This document shows positions 27,440-35,400 of a DNA stretch of 64,000 bases, one piece after another. The DNA is from Friedmanniella luteola (GTDB lineage: Bacteria; Actinomycetota; Actinomycetes; Propionibacteriales; Propionibacteriaceae). Both the position numbers and the translations under genes were made by a program. Location: NCBI RefSeq assembly GCF_900105065.1, contig NZ_LT629749.1, forward strand, positions 2,790,001-2,854,000, given 5' to 3'. The notes beneath the pieces are model-generated. The model was not told the origin of the DNA. It did no database searches and worked only from the letters and a program-made list of their open reading frames with translations. Every line of letters starts with the position of its first letter. Position 1 is the first letter of the stretch.

Positions 27440-28621
27440 TCAGCGGCCGTCGCCCGGGGGCGGCGGGTAGGCGGGGGCCGGGTAGGGCTGGCCCTGCGGG
27501 AGCGGCTGCTGCGCCGGCTGCTGGGGCGGCGGTCCGCCGACGGGCTGGCCGGGCTGACCGCCGTGCTGCTGGGAGGCGTTCCAGACCGGGGTGGGCGGCG
27601 GCACCATCGCGACGATCCGCTCCACCACCTGGGCCGAGGAGATGTTGTCGGCGACGGCGTCGAAGCCGAGCACGATGCGGTGGGCCATGACGTTCTTGGC
27701 CACCGCCTGCACGTCGGTGGGCAGCACGTAGTCGCGGCCGTGGATCAGGGCGAGCGCCCGGGACGCGGCGACCAGGCCGAGGGTGGCGCGGGGGCTGCAG
27801 CCGATCTGGATCACCGACGCGAGGTCGGGGATCCCGAACTCGGCCGGGGTCCGGGTGGCCAGCACGAGGCGCACGATGTACTCGGCCACGAGGTTGTGCA
27901 CGAAGACCTCACCGGCCTGGCGCTGCAGGTCGAGGACCATCTCGGGGCTCAGCACGGGGCGCGCGCTGGGCGGGTCGACGCTCATCCGGCGGAGGATCTC
28001 GAACTCCTCGTTGCCGCGCGGGTAGGGCACGTCGATCTTGAGCAGGAAGCGGTCGCGCTGGGCCTCGGGCAGCGGGTAGACACCCTCGGACTCCACCGGG
28101 TTCTGCGTGGCGATGACGATGAACGGCTGCGGCACCGGGTAGGTGGTCCCGCCGATGGAGACCTGCTTCTCGGCCATCAGCTCGAGCATCGCGGCCTGCA
28201 CCTTCGCGGGCGCCCGGTTGATCTCGTCCGCCAGCACGAAGTTGACGAACACCGGCCCGAGCTCGACGTCGAACGTCTCCTGGCTGGCCTTGTAGATCCG
28301 GGTCCCGACGATGTCGGAGGGCACCAGGTCCGGGGTGAACTGGATGCGGGCGAAGTCGCCGCCGACGACCGTGGCGAAGCTGCGCACGGCCAGCGTCTTG
28401 GCGACCCCCGGCACCCCCTCGAGCAGGCAGTGGCCCTTCGCCAGCAGCCCGACCATCAGCTGCTCGACCATCGACTCCTGGCCCACGATCACCCGCTGGA
28501 CGCCGGCGATCGCGTCCTTGAGCAGGCGGGAGGCCTGCTGGTTCGCCTGCGGTGGCTGGTGGCTCTGGCCGTTCTGGCGCTCGGACACCTGTCCCTGCTG
28601 GCCGTAGGACGGACTGCTCAC
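27440..28621 (-). CDS. MoxR family AAA+ ATPase
   Basis: This 393-residue ATPase has Walker A in LLEGVPGVAKTLA, Walker B in FVLADEINRAP and sensor 1 in VIATQNPVESEG. MoxR proteins act as chaperones that insert cofactors or activate complexes together with VWA proteins. The N-terminal 25 residues and the last 50 or so are Gln/Pro/Gly-rich and probably disordered. The GTG at 28621 has AGGAG upstream. It is the first gene of the four-gene operon. Confidence 0.93.
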   Translation of the reverse strand: MSSPSYGQQGQVSERQNGQSHQPPQANQQASRLLKDAIAGVQRVIVGQESMVEQLMVGLLAKGHCLLEGVPGVAKTLAVRSFATVVGGDFARIQFTPDLVPSDIVGTRIYKASQETFDVELGPVFVNFVLADEINRAPAKVQAAMLELMAEKQVSIGGTTYPVPQPFIVIATQNPVESEGVYPLPEAQRDRFLLKIDVPYPRGNEEFEILRRMSVDPPSARPVLSPEMVLDLQRQAGEVFVHNLVAEYIVRLVLATRTPAEFGIPDLASVIQIGCSPRATLGLVAASRALALIHGRDYVLPTDVQAVAKNVMAHRIVLGFDAVADNISSAQVVERIVAMVPPPTPVWNASQQHGGQPGQPVGGPPPQQPAQQPLPQGQPYPAPAYPPPPGDGR

Positions 28622-28814
28622 TCACTGCTCCTGTGGGGATCTCGGTGCCCGGTGGTGCTCGCGGACCCGGGCGACGACCCGCTCATCCTCTCAGACCGAC
28701 CCAACCCGACCGGGTCGGAACCGGCCCGCGCCACCCAGGACGACGCCCGCCGCGGGCGCGGCCGGCCCCGGGCGGCCCCGGCCGCGGTCCGCCGGGACCC
28801 CCGCCGGCGGCGAA

Positions 28815-28820
28815 TAGACT
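28815..28820 (+). promoter_or_regulatory. Candidate -10 box (TAGACT)
   Basis: TAGACT preceded by an AT-containing step (CGAATAGACT) lies about 68 nt before the ATG at 28888. No clear -35 was found. Confidence 0.4.
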
Positions 28821-28887
28821 TCCACGACGCCACGGCCGTGGCGCGGCGGTCCCGGCGGGGCCGCGCCGTCTGATCTGATGAGGACCG

Positions 28888-29979
28888 ATGTCGACGCCCG
28901 AGCCGCCCGCGCCGTCCCCCGGCGGCCCCGAGCAGCCGGGTCCCGTTCCCGCGGGCTCCGGCGGCGGCTACGGCCCACCCGTCCCGCCGCTCCCCCCGGA
29001 CGACGACCCCTGGCCCACCGGTCCCCTCGACGACGACGGCTACGTCCCGCTCAGCCCGGTCCGCGAGCAGGACCCGCCCCGGGTCGGGGAGTACTGGCTG
29101 GACGCCCGGCTGCACGCCAGCCCGGCCGGTGTCGTCTACACCGCCCACGACACCGCGGACACCCCGGCGCTGGTGGTGCTGCTGTCGGAGGGCGCGACGG
29201 CGGACGCCGCCGCCCGCGAGCGGCTGGCCGGCGTGGTCAACGGCCTGCACCTCGACGACGTGCTGGCCCGCGGCGGGCACGGCCAGGACACCGGCCGGCT
29301 GACCCGTCGGTTCCGGCCCGACCGGGACGGGCCGGTCCCGCCCGACGCCGCCCTGGTGGCGCCCTGGGTCGCGCTCACCTACGACGGCTCCCCCGCCGCC
29401 GCCGAGCGGGCCCGCCGCATCCTCGACGAGGTCGAGATCGCGAGCCTGCCGCCGCAGGGCGCCGCGTCCGGACCGGACTACCAGCACTACTGGATCGACC
29501 GGGTGCGCCCGGGCCTCGCACGGCTGTGGCCGCTGCCCTGGCCCGGCCGCTACGACCGCGCGGGCTGGCGGACCATCCTGGTCTCCTGGCTGCTGATGCT
29601 GCTGCTCGCTGCCCTGGCGGTGCTGCTCGCCATCCTGATCTTCCGCAACCAGCCGCCGCAGGCGCCGCCGCCGCCCACCGGGCAGTCGGGCAGCCCGCCG
29701 CCGGCGTCCAGCTCGCCGTCCCCGCAGTCCGGCTCCCCCTCCCCGCAGTCCGGCTCCCCCTCACCGCAGTCGGGGTCCCCGTCGCCGTCGGAGTCCCCGT
29801 CGGGCTCCGGCTCGCCCTCACCCAGCGGCTCGGACTCCGGCGAGCCGTCGCCGTCCGGGACCCAGTCGGCCGAGTCGCCGTCCCCGGAGCCGTCGGCCAC
29901 CGAGTCCGGAGGCGGGGGCGGGGGCACCCCGGCGCCCTCCGGGTCGCCCGGCAGCCCGTCCCCGCGGTCGCGGCTGTGA
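28888..29979 (+). CDS. Ser/Pro-rich single-pass membrane protein with kinase-like N-terminus
   Basis: This 363-residue protein has a Pro/Gly-rich start (1-45), a soluble region (about 60-215), one strong membrane helix (about 229-252) and an extracellular Ser/Pro/Gly tail with three exact SPSPQSG units (29713-29775). The segment GEYWLDARLHASPAGVVYTA recalls the glycine loop of bacterial Ser/Thr kinases, but no kinase catalytic motifs follow. I do not assign a function. It overlaps the next gene by 4 nt (GTGA) and is divergent from moxR. Confidence 0.75.
   Translation: MSTPEPPAPSPGGPEQPGPVPAGSGGGYGPPVPPLPPDDDPWPTGPLDDDGYVPLSPVREQDPPRVGEYWLDARLHASPAGVVYTAHDTADTPALVVLLSEGATADAAARERLAGVVNGLHLDDVLARGGHGQDTGRLTRRFRPDRDGPVPPDAALVAPWVALTYDGSPAAAERARRILDEVEIASLPPQGAASGPDYQHYWIDRVRPGLARLWPLPWPGRYDRAGWRTILVSWLLMLLLAALAVLLAILIFRNQPPQAPPPPTGQSGSPPPASSSPSPQSGSPSPQSGSPSPQSGSPSPSESPSGSGSPSPSGSDSGEPSPSGTQSAESPSPEPSATESGGGGGGTPAPSGSPGSPSPRSRL
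29713..29775 (+). repeat. 21-bp coding tandem repeat, three units
   Basis: Units at 29713-29733, 29734-29754 and 29755-29775 each encode SPSPQSG. The third has silent changes, so the repeat is conserved at the protein level. Confidence 0.85.
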
Positions 29980-30848
29980 GCCCCGACGTGCGCGCCGACC
30001 GGGTGCCGCGGCTGGTCGTCACCGACATGGACGGCACCTTCTTGTCCCCCGACGGGACGGTGAGCGAGCAGAACCGCGCCGCCGTCCTCGCCGCCCAGGG
30101 GGCCGGCATCCCCGTGCTGTTCGCGACGGGCCGGCCGGTCCGCTGGCTCGAGGTGATCCGCGACCTGCCCGGCGCGCACCCGACGGTGATCGCCAGCAAC
30201 GGCGCGGTGCTCTACGACCTCGGCACGGGTGAGCTGCTGGACCGGGTCTGCGTGGACCCCGCCGTCGCGCTCGAGGCCGTGCGCGCGGTGCGGCTGGCGG
30301 TGCCCGACGCCGCCTTCGCGTTCGAGTCGGGCACCCGGTTCGGTCACGAGCCGGGCTACCGCGTCTGGCGGTCCGACCCGGCCGTCGACCCCGCCCTGCA
30401 CACCGGCCCGGCGGAGGAGATCGCGCACACCGAGCCCTTCGTCAAGATGCTCGTGCAGAGCCAGGCGCTGGACGCGGACCAGCTGCTGGCCGACGTCCGG
30501 CGCGTGGTCGGGGACCGCCTCACCACCACCCACTCGGCGAACCCGGGGATCGGTCTGGTGGAGGTCAGCGGCCCCGGGGTGAGCAAGGCCTCCATGCTGG
30601 CCCGCTGCTGCGCCCGGCTGGGCATCGACGCCGCCGACGTCGCCGCGTTCGGGGACATGCCCAACGACGTCGCGATGCTCAGCTGGGCCGGGCTGCCGCA
30701 CGTCGTCGCCAACGCGCACCCCGTGCTGCTCGAGGGTCCGTACCGGGTGGTGCCGGCCAACGCCGAGTCCGGGGTGGGCCGGACCATCCTCGACTGGGTC
30801 GCCCGCAGCGGGCGGGCCGTCGACGCCGAACCCACCCTCACCTCGTGA
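29976..30848 (+). CDS. HAD superfamily hydrolase, Cof type
   Basis: This 290-residue cytosolic phosphatase has HAD motif I in VTDMDGTFL, motif II in LFATGRP and motif IV in AFGDMPNDVAML. The C2B cap domain lies between them, as in Cof-type sugar-phosphate phosphatases. The substrate is unknown. The GTG start overlaps the upstream TGA and its own TGA overlaps the next GTG, each by 4 nt, placing it in a three-gene unit with the membrane protein and the glycosyltransferase. Confidence 0.9.
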   Translation: MSPDVRADRVPRLVVTDMDGTFLSPDGTVSEQNRAAVLAAQGAGIPVLFATGRPVRWLEVIRDLPGAHPTVIASNGAVLYDLGTGELLDRVCVDPAVALEAVRAVRLAVPDAAFAFESGTRFGHEPGYRVWRSDPAVDPALHTGPAEEIAHTEPFVKMLVQSQALDADQLLADVRRVVGDRLTTTHSANPGIGLVEVSGPGVSKASMLARCCARLGIDAADVAAFGDMPNDVAMLSWAGLPHVVANAHPVLLEGPYRVVPANAESGVGRTILDWVARSGRAVDAEPTLTS

Positions 30849-32095
30849 GGCGGGCGCTGCGCGGCGTCGCCGTCTGCCTGCTGCCCGTGCTGGTGGGGCT
30901 CTACGTGGCCGCCACCACGTTCGGCGGCGGCCGTTTCGTGCCGTGGCGGCCGGTCATGGTCGACCTCGACGTGTACCGCCGCGCCGGCTCGGTGCTGCTG
31001 CAGGGTGGCGACTTCTACACCCTGCCCGGCGCCCTGCAGTTCCTGTACCCGCCGTTCGCCGCCCTGCTGGCCGCGCCGCTCGCCCTGCTGCCCGCCACCG
31101 TGGCGCAGGTGGGCTGGACGGTCGCGGGCGTGCTCGCCCTGCTCGCCGTGCTGCACCGGTTCGGGCTGCACGGCTGGGTGCTCAGCCTGGTGGGCACGGC
31201 CGCCGTGTGGTTCGTCGAGCCGGTCACCGAGACCCTCGCCTTCGGCCAGCTGGGCATCTTCCTCGTCGCCCTCGTCGTGCTGGACCTCGTCCCGGGACCG
31301 CGGGTCGGGCGGCACCGGCTGCTGCCGGAGGGGGTGCTGACCGCGCTCGCCGCCGCCGTCAAGCTGACGCCCGCGATCTTCGTCGTGCAGCTGCTGGTCG
31401 TCCGGCGCACCCGCGCCCTCGTCACCGCCGTCGTCACCGGCCTGGCGGTGACCCTGGCCAGCGCCGTCGTCGCCCCCCGGGCCTCGCGGGGGTTCTGGGG
31501 GCGCCTCGCGCACGGCGACACGGGGCTGGGCGGCAGCATCATCTACTACACGAACCAGTCGGTGATGGCCGACGTCGTCCGGGTGCTCGGCCTGGGGGGC
31601 GGGGCCGCGGCCCTCGGGCTGGCCCTCTCCGCGCTCGTCGCGGCGCTGGGGGTCTGGGCCGGGTCCTGCTGGTACCGCCGGGGTGACGTCGCCCTCGCCG
31701 TCACGCTGTGCGGGGTGGCCAGCCTGCTCGCCTCCCCGGTGTCCTGGCTGCACCACTTCGTCTGGGTCGTCCCGCTGGCCCTCTGCCTGGTCCAGCACAG
31801 CCGGGGGCGGGACGCCGAGGGCGGTCCGCTGCCCCCGCTGCCCGCCTGGTTCACCGCGCTGGGCTGGACGTTCGTCGGCTGGGTGGTCGCCTCGCCGTTC
31901 CGCCGGCTGCCCAACGGCGCCGACGTCGAGCTGCAGTGGACCGCGGCCCAGCACGCGCTGGCCTCGACGACGGCCGTGCTGGGCGTCGCCCTGCTGGTGG
32001 GCGGCGTGGTGGTCGGCCGCCGACGGACCCGCGCGGACCGGCCCACCGACGCCTCGACCGCGGTCAGCGCCGCCGGCGCGCGCCGCGGAAGTTGA
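30845..32095 (+). CDS. GT87 family polyprenyl-phosphate-mannose-type glycosyltransferase
   Basis: This 416-residue multi-pass membrane protein has about ten helices and the GT87/DUF2029 signatures DLDVYRRAG near the N-terminus and FLYPPFAALL. The family in mycobacteria includes PimE, which uses polyprenyl-phosphate-mannose to mannosylate lipids at the outer face. The acceptor here is unknown. The GTG start overlaps the HAD gene. Its 3' end overlaps the converging SMP-30 gene by 32 nt. Confidence 0.85.
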   Translation: MRRALRGVAVCLLPVLVGLYVAATTFGGGRFVPWRPVMVDLDVYRRAGSVLLQGGDFYTLPGALQFLYPPFAALLAAPLALLPATVAQVGWTVAGVLALLAVLHRFGLHGWVLSLVGTAAVWFVEPVTETLAFGQLGIFLVALVVLDLVPGPRVGRHRLLPEGVLTALAAAVKLTPAIFVVQLLVVRRTRALVTAVVTGLAVTLASAVVAPRASRGFWGRLAHGDTGLGGSIIYYTNQSVMADVVRVLGLGGGAAALGLALSALVAALGVWAGSCWYRRGDVALAVTLCGVASLLASPVSWLHHFVWVVPLALCLVQHSRGRDAEGGPLPPLPAWFTALGWTFVGWVVASPFRRLPNGADVELQWTAAQHALASTTAVLGVALLVGGVVVGRRRTRADRPTDASTAVSAAGARRGS

Positions 32096-32951
32096 CCCGC
32101 AGCGTGTAGAGCGACGTCGTCGCCGTCAGGTAGAGCTGGTTGCGCTGCGGCCCGCCGAACTCCAGGTTCGCGACGATCTCGGGCACCAGCAGCTTCCCCA
32201 GCAGCGTGCCGTCCGGGTGGTAGCAGTGCACGCCGTCCTGGGCCGCGCCCCACAGCCGCCCCTGGTCGTCGAAGCGGAGGCCGTCGTAGCCGAGGTCGTC
32301 GGCGGCCCAGACCGCGCCGCCGCGGAGCCCTGCGCCCTCGACGTCGAAGAGCCGGATGGTGTGCTGGTCGCTGTCGACGACGTAGAGGTGCCGCTCGTCG
32401 GCGGAGAAGGCCAGGCCGTTCGGCTGCACGAAGTCGTCGGCGACCACCTCGGGCTCTCCGCCGTCGGGGCCCAGCCGGAACACGTGGCGCGCCCCGATCT
32501 CCGACGTCGCCTGGTGGCCCTCGTAGTCGGTGTGGATGCCGTAGCTGGGGTCGGTGAACCAGATCGAGCCGTCGGAGCGGACCACGACGTCGTTGGGGCT
32601 GTTCAGCCGCCGACCCTGCCAGGAGCCGGCCAGGACGGTGACCGTCCCGTCGTGCTCCAGCCGGGTGACCCGGCGGGCGCCGTGCTCGCAGGTGACGAAC
32701 CTCCCCTGCGGGTCGAGCGTCCGGCCGTTCGGGAAGTCGGCCGGCGTCCGGAAGACGTCGGTCCGCCCGGTCACCTCGTCGTGGCGCAGCACCCGGTCGT
32801 TCGGGATGTCGCTGACCAGCAGGAAGCGTCCGGCCGGGGAGTAGGCGGGGCCCTCCAGCCAGCGTCCGCCGTCGAAGACCTGCTCGAGGAAGCGGTCGCC
32901 CCCCGTGCCGGCGAAGCGCTCGTCGAGCACCTCGAAGCGGGCGGGGATCAT
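32064..32951 (-). CDS. SMP-30/gluconolactonase family protein
   Basis: This 295-residue six-bladed propeller has the metal-site segments WLEGPAYSP (Glu), LNSPNDVVV (Asn/Asp) and ADERHLYVVDSD, as in lactonases of the SMP-30 family. It probably hydrolyses a sugar lactone or similar ester. No signal peptide is seen at the chosen ATG. The frame is open 30 codons upstream but overlaps the divergent PrsW gene. GAGGAG lies about 13 nt before the ATG, somewhat far. Confidence 0.85.
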   Translation of the reverse strand: MIPARFEVLDERFAGTGGDRFLEQVFDGGRWLEGPAYSPAGRFLLVSDIPNDRVLRHDEVTGRTDVFRTPADFPNGRTLDPQGRFVTCEHGARRVTRLEHDGTVTVLAGSWQGRRLNSPNDVVVRSDGSIWFTDPSYGIHTDYEGHQATSEIGARHVFRLGPDGGEPEVVADDFVQPNGLAFSADERHLYVVDSDQHTIRLFDVEGAGLRGGAVWAADDLGYDGLRFDDQGRLWGAAQDGVHCYHPDGTLLGKLLVPEIVANLEFGGPQRNQLYLTATTSLYTLRVNFRGARRRR

Positions 32952-33016
32952 CGGGGCCACGGCTCTCCTCGGGTCGGTGCAGCACGTCGACGTGCTGGAG
33001 CGCGAAGATACCGCCC

Positions 33017-33826
33017 ATGACCACTGCGCCACCGCTCGCACCCTCCTCCGGGGCGCCCGCCGCCGGCCGTCTCCGCCGGCTGGGCTGGCTCTGGGTGCTG
33101 CTCGCCGGGGCGGCCGCCTACCTCCTCGTGCTGCGCACGCTGGTGGCGACCGAGAACCTCAACTTCGTGCCGTCGCTGATCCTGCTGGGCTCGATCGTCG
33201 TGCCCGCGTCGGTGCTGGTCTTCGCCGCCTCCAGCGGGCGGCAGGTGCTGGTGCCGCCGGGGCTGATCGCCCTCGTCGCGGTGCTGGGCGGTGTCGTCGG
33301 CACGGTGGCCGCCGGCACGCTGGAGTACGACGCGCTGCACCGTCTCGGGGCGCTCCCGATGATCGTGGTGGGGCTGATCGAGGAGAGCGCGAAGCTGGTG
33401 GTGCCGCTCGTGGTGCTGCTGGTCACCCGCCACCGGGACCCACGGGCCGGCGTGATCGTCGGCGTGGCGAGCGGGATGGGCTTTGCGACCTTGGAGACGA
33501 TGGGCTACGGGTTCAACGCGCTGCTGAGCAGCGGCAGCCTCGCCAGCGTGGAGCAGACGCTGCTGCTGCGGGCCCTGCTGTCCCCCGCCGGCCACGTCGC
33601 CTGGACCGGGCTCACCGTGGCGGCGCTCTGGGCCGTCGCCTCGGCCCCGCGCAAGGGCCGCGCCGTCGCCCGGCTGGTCGGCGTCTTCGTCGCCGCGGTG
33701 CTGCTGCACGCGGCCTGGGACGGGCTGGACAGCGTGTGGGTGCACCTGGTGGTGGGCGGCGGCAGCTTCGCGGCCCTGCTCGTGACCATCCACCGCGCCC
33801 ACCGGGGGCCGCGGGTCCGTGGCTGA
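33017..33826 (+). CDS. PrsW family intramembrane metalloprotease
   Basis: This 269-residue multi-pass protein has the PrsW motifs LIEESAKLVVPLV, SPAGHVAWTGL and LLHAAWDGLD, supplying the Glu and His metal ligands within membrane helices. In Bacillus PrsW cleaves an anti-sigma factor at site 1; the target here is unknown. The hemerythrin gene starts inside its last codons. No clear ribosome binding site is seen, consistent with a leaderless start. Confidence 0.9.
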   Translation: MTTAPPLAPSSGAPAAGRLRRLGWLWVLLAGAAAYLLVLRTLVATENLNFVPSLILLGSIVVPASVLVFAASSGRQVLVPPGLIALVAVLGGVVGTVAAGTLEYDALHRLGALPMIVVGLIEESAKLVVPLVVLLVTRHRDPRAGVIVGVASGMGFATLETMGYGFNALLSSGSLASVEQTLLLRALLSPAGHVAWTGLTVAALWAVASAPRKGRAVARLVGVFVAAVLLHAAWDGLDSVWVHLVVGGGSFAALLVTIHRAHRGPRVRG

Positions 33827-34298
33827 CACCCGACCGCGCGCGACCGCCTGGGCGGCCCAGCTGCGCGCGGTGCACGTCCGGCTGCGGGAGGCTCTCGAGC
33901 TGGCCCGCGACGCCCTCGAGCGCGGCGCGACGCCCAGCCCCGGGCAGGACCTGCACGTCTACTGCGTCGGGTTCTGCGCCGCCCTGAGCGGCCACCACCG
34001 CGCCGAGGACGGCGGCCTGTTCCCGGCGATCGAGCAGGAGCACCCCCAGCTCGCGGACACGCTGCGGTACCTCCGCCAGGACCACGCGCAGCTGGAGCAC
34101 CTCCTCGGCTCCCTGGCCGCCGCGGTCGAACGGGGTGAGCCGACGCCGTCGCTGCTGCGCCACCTCGGGGGCGTCGAGGCGATCATGGAGTCCCACTTCC
34201 GCTACGAGGAACGACAGCTCCTCGGCGTCCTGGACGGCCTGGACCTCGACCTCGACCTCGACCGCGACCCGCAGGACCTGCTGGGACCGCTGGCCTGA
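33819..34298 (+). CDS. Hemerythrin HHE domain protein
   Basis: This 159-residue four-helix protein has the iron-ligand motifs GHHRAEDGGLFP, QDHAQLEHLL and ESHFRYEERQLL. Members bind a di-iron centre and sense or carry oxygen or other oxidants. The C-terminus repeats LDLDLDRD and is probably flexible. The GTG start overlaps prsW by 8 nt, so the two are co-translated. The link between them is not obvious. Confidence 0.9.
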   Translation: MADTRPRATAWAAQLRAVHVRLREALELARDALERGATPSPGQDLHVYCVGFCAALSGHHRAEDGGLFPAIEQEHPQLADTLRYLRQDHAQLEHLLGSLAAAVERGEPTPSLLRHLGGVEAIMESHFRYEERQLLGVLDGLDLDLDLDRDPQDLLGPLA

Positions 34299-34313
34299 TC
34301 CCGGGCCGCCGCG

Positions 34314-35324
34314 TCAGTCCAGCCCGTACAGGGCGGCGAGGGCGGCGGCGACGGGCCACGCCCCGTCGGCGGTGTTCGCGATGGTGGTCAGGGTGCGGCC
34401 CGTCACCGGGTCGTGCTCGCTCCGGAAGGAGATGCCGGCGTCGCACCCCTCGAGCATGACGACGCTCGACGTGCGGTGCAGCCAGAACCCGAGCCCGTAG
34501 CGGCGACCCTCCTCCGGCACGTCGCTGCGGGGCTGCACCATCACCGCCAGGGACGCGGGCGCGACGACCCGGCCGGCGAACAGCGCGGACCAGAAGGCGG
34601 CGAGGTCCGCCGCCGGCGCGTACATCCCGCCGTCGCCGCTGCCCAGGACGGGCAGGTGCAGGACGTTGGTGCGCCACTCCCCGTCGACCACCAGGTAGCC
34701 CTCCGCGGCGCCCTCGGGCGGGGCGTCGCCGCGGGCGAACCCGCTGCCGGTCATCCCGGCCGGACCGCACACCCGCTGCTGCACCAGGTCGGCGAAGGGC
34801 ACGCCAGCCGCCCGCTCGGCGATCAGCGCCAGCACGACGTAGCCGCCGTTGCAGTAGGCGAACCTCTCGTCCGGCGGGAAGGCCGTCGGGAAGCCCTGCA
34901 GCACCGCCAGGTACGCCTCCGTCGAGTCCAGGCGGTGGACGGGGACCCGGAGCACGTGGTCGTCGACGCCGGACAGCTCGCTCTCGTCGAGGTAGTCCCC
35001 GATCCCCGACCGGTGGCCGAGGAGGTGCTCCACCGTCACCCGGTCGTCGACCAGCGGGAGGTCCGCGCCCAGGACCGAGCGGGCCGTGGTCGCGAGGTTG
35101 AGGGTCCCGTCCTCGACCAGGCTCATCACGGTCAGCGCGGTGAGCCCTTTCGTCCCGCTGGCGATGCCGAAGGGGGTGTCCGGGCGGTTCAGCACGCCGA
35201 ACCGCCGGCTGGCGGGGCCTGCGGCCACCGACCAGCACCTCCCGTCCCCGAGGTCGGCCCGCACGACCCCCGAGAACGAGGTCTCGCTCACGATGCGGGC
35301 GATCTCCGCCGGGACGGGCTCCAT
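34314..35324 (-). CDS. Serine hydrolase, beta-lactamase family
   Basis: This 336-residue protein has the SxxK motif in GIASGTKGLTA and the Tyr motif in FAYCNGGYVVLA; the third box is less clear. There is no signal peptide, so it is probably cytosolic, an esterase or D-amino peptidase-type enzyme rather than a true beta-lactamase. TAGGTT 6 nt before the ATG indicates a leaderless start. Confidence 0.88.
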   Translation of the reverse strand: MEPVPAEIARIVSETSFSGVVRADLGDGRCWSVAAGPASRRFGVLNRPDTPFGIASGTKGLTALTVMSLVEDGTLNLATTARSVLGADLPLVDDRVTVEHLLGHRSGIGDYLDESELSGVDDHVLRVPVHRLDSTEAYLAVLQGFPTAFPPDERFAYCNGGYVVLALIAERAAGVPFADLVQQRVCGPAGMTGSGFARGDAPPEGAAEGYLVVDGEWRTNVLHLPVLGSGDGGMYAPAADLAAFWSALFAGRVVAPASLAVMVQPRSDVPEEGRRYGLGFWLHRTSSVVMLEGCDAGISFRSEHDPVTGRTLTTIANTADGAWPVAAALAALYGLD

Positions 35325-35330
35325 CGCGCG

Positions 35331-35336
35331 AACCTA
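35331..35336 (-). promoter_or_regulatory. -10 box (TAGGTT), leaderless start
   Basis: TAGGTT on the minus strand is 6 nt before the ATG at 35324. Confidence 0.65.
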
Positions 35337-35400
35337 GGCCGAGCCGGCGGCCCGGGGACACTGGTTTTCCCCGGACCGCCACCGTGCTGGCTGGACCCGC

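Noticed and set aside
29713-29775. Possible CRISPR-like repeat array
   Set aside because: The repeats are directly adjacent, in frame and encode SPSPQSG; there are no spacers. No CRISPR array was seen anywhere in the window.
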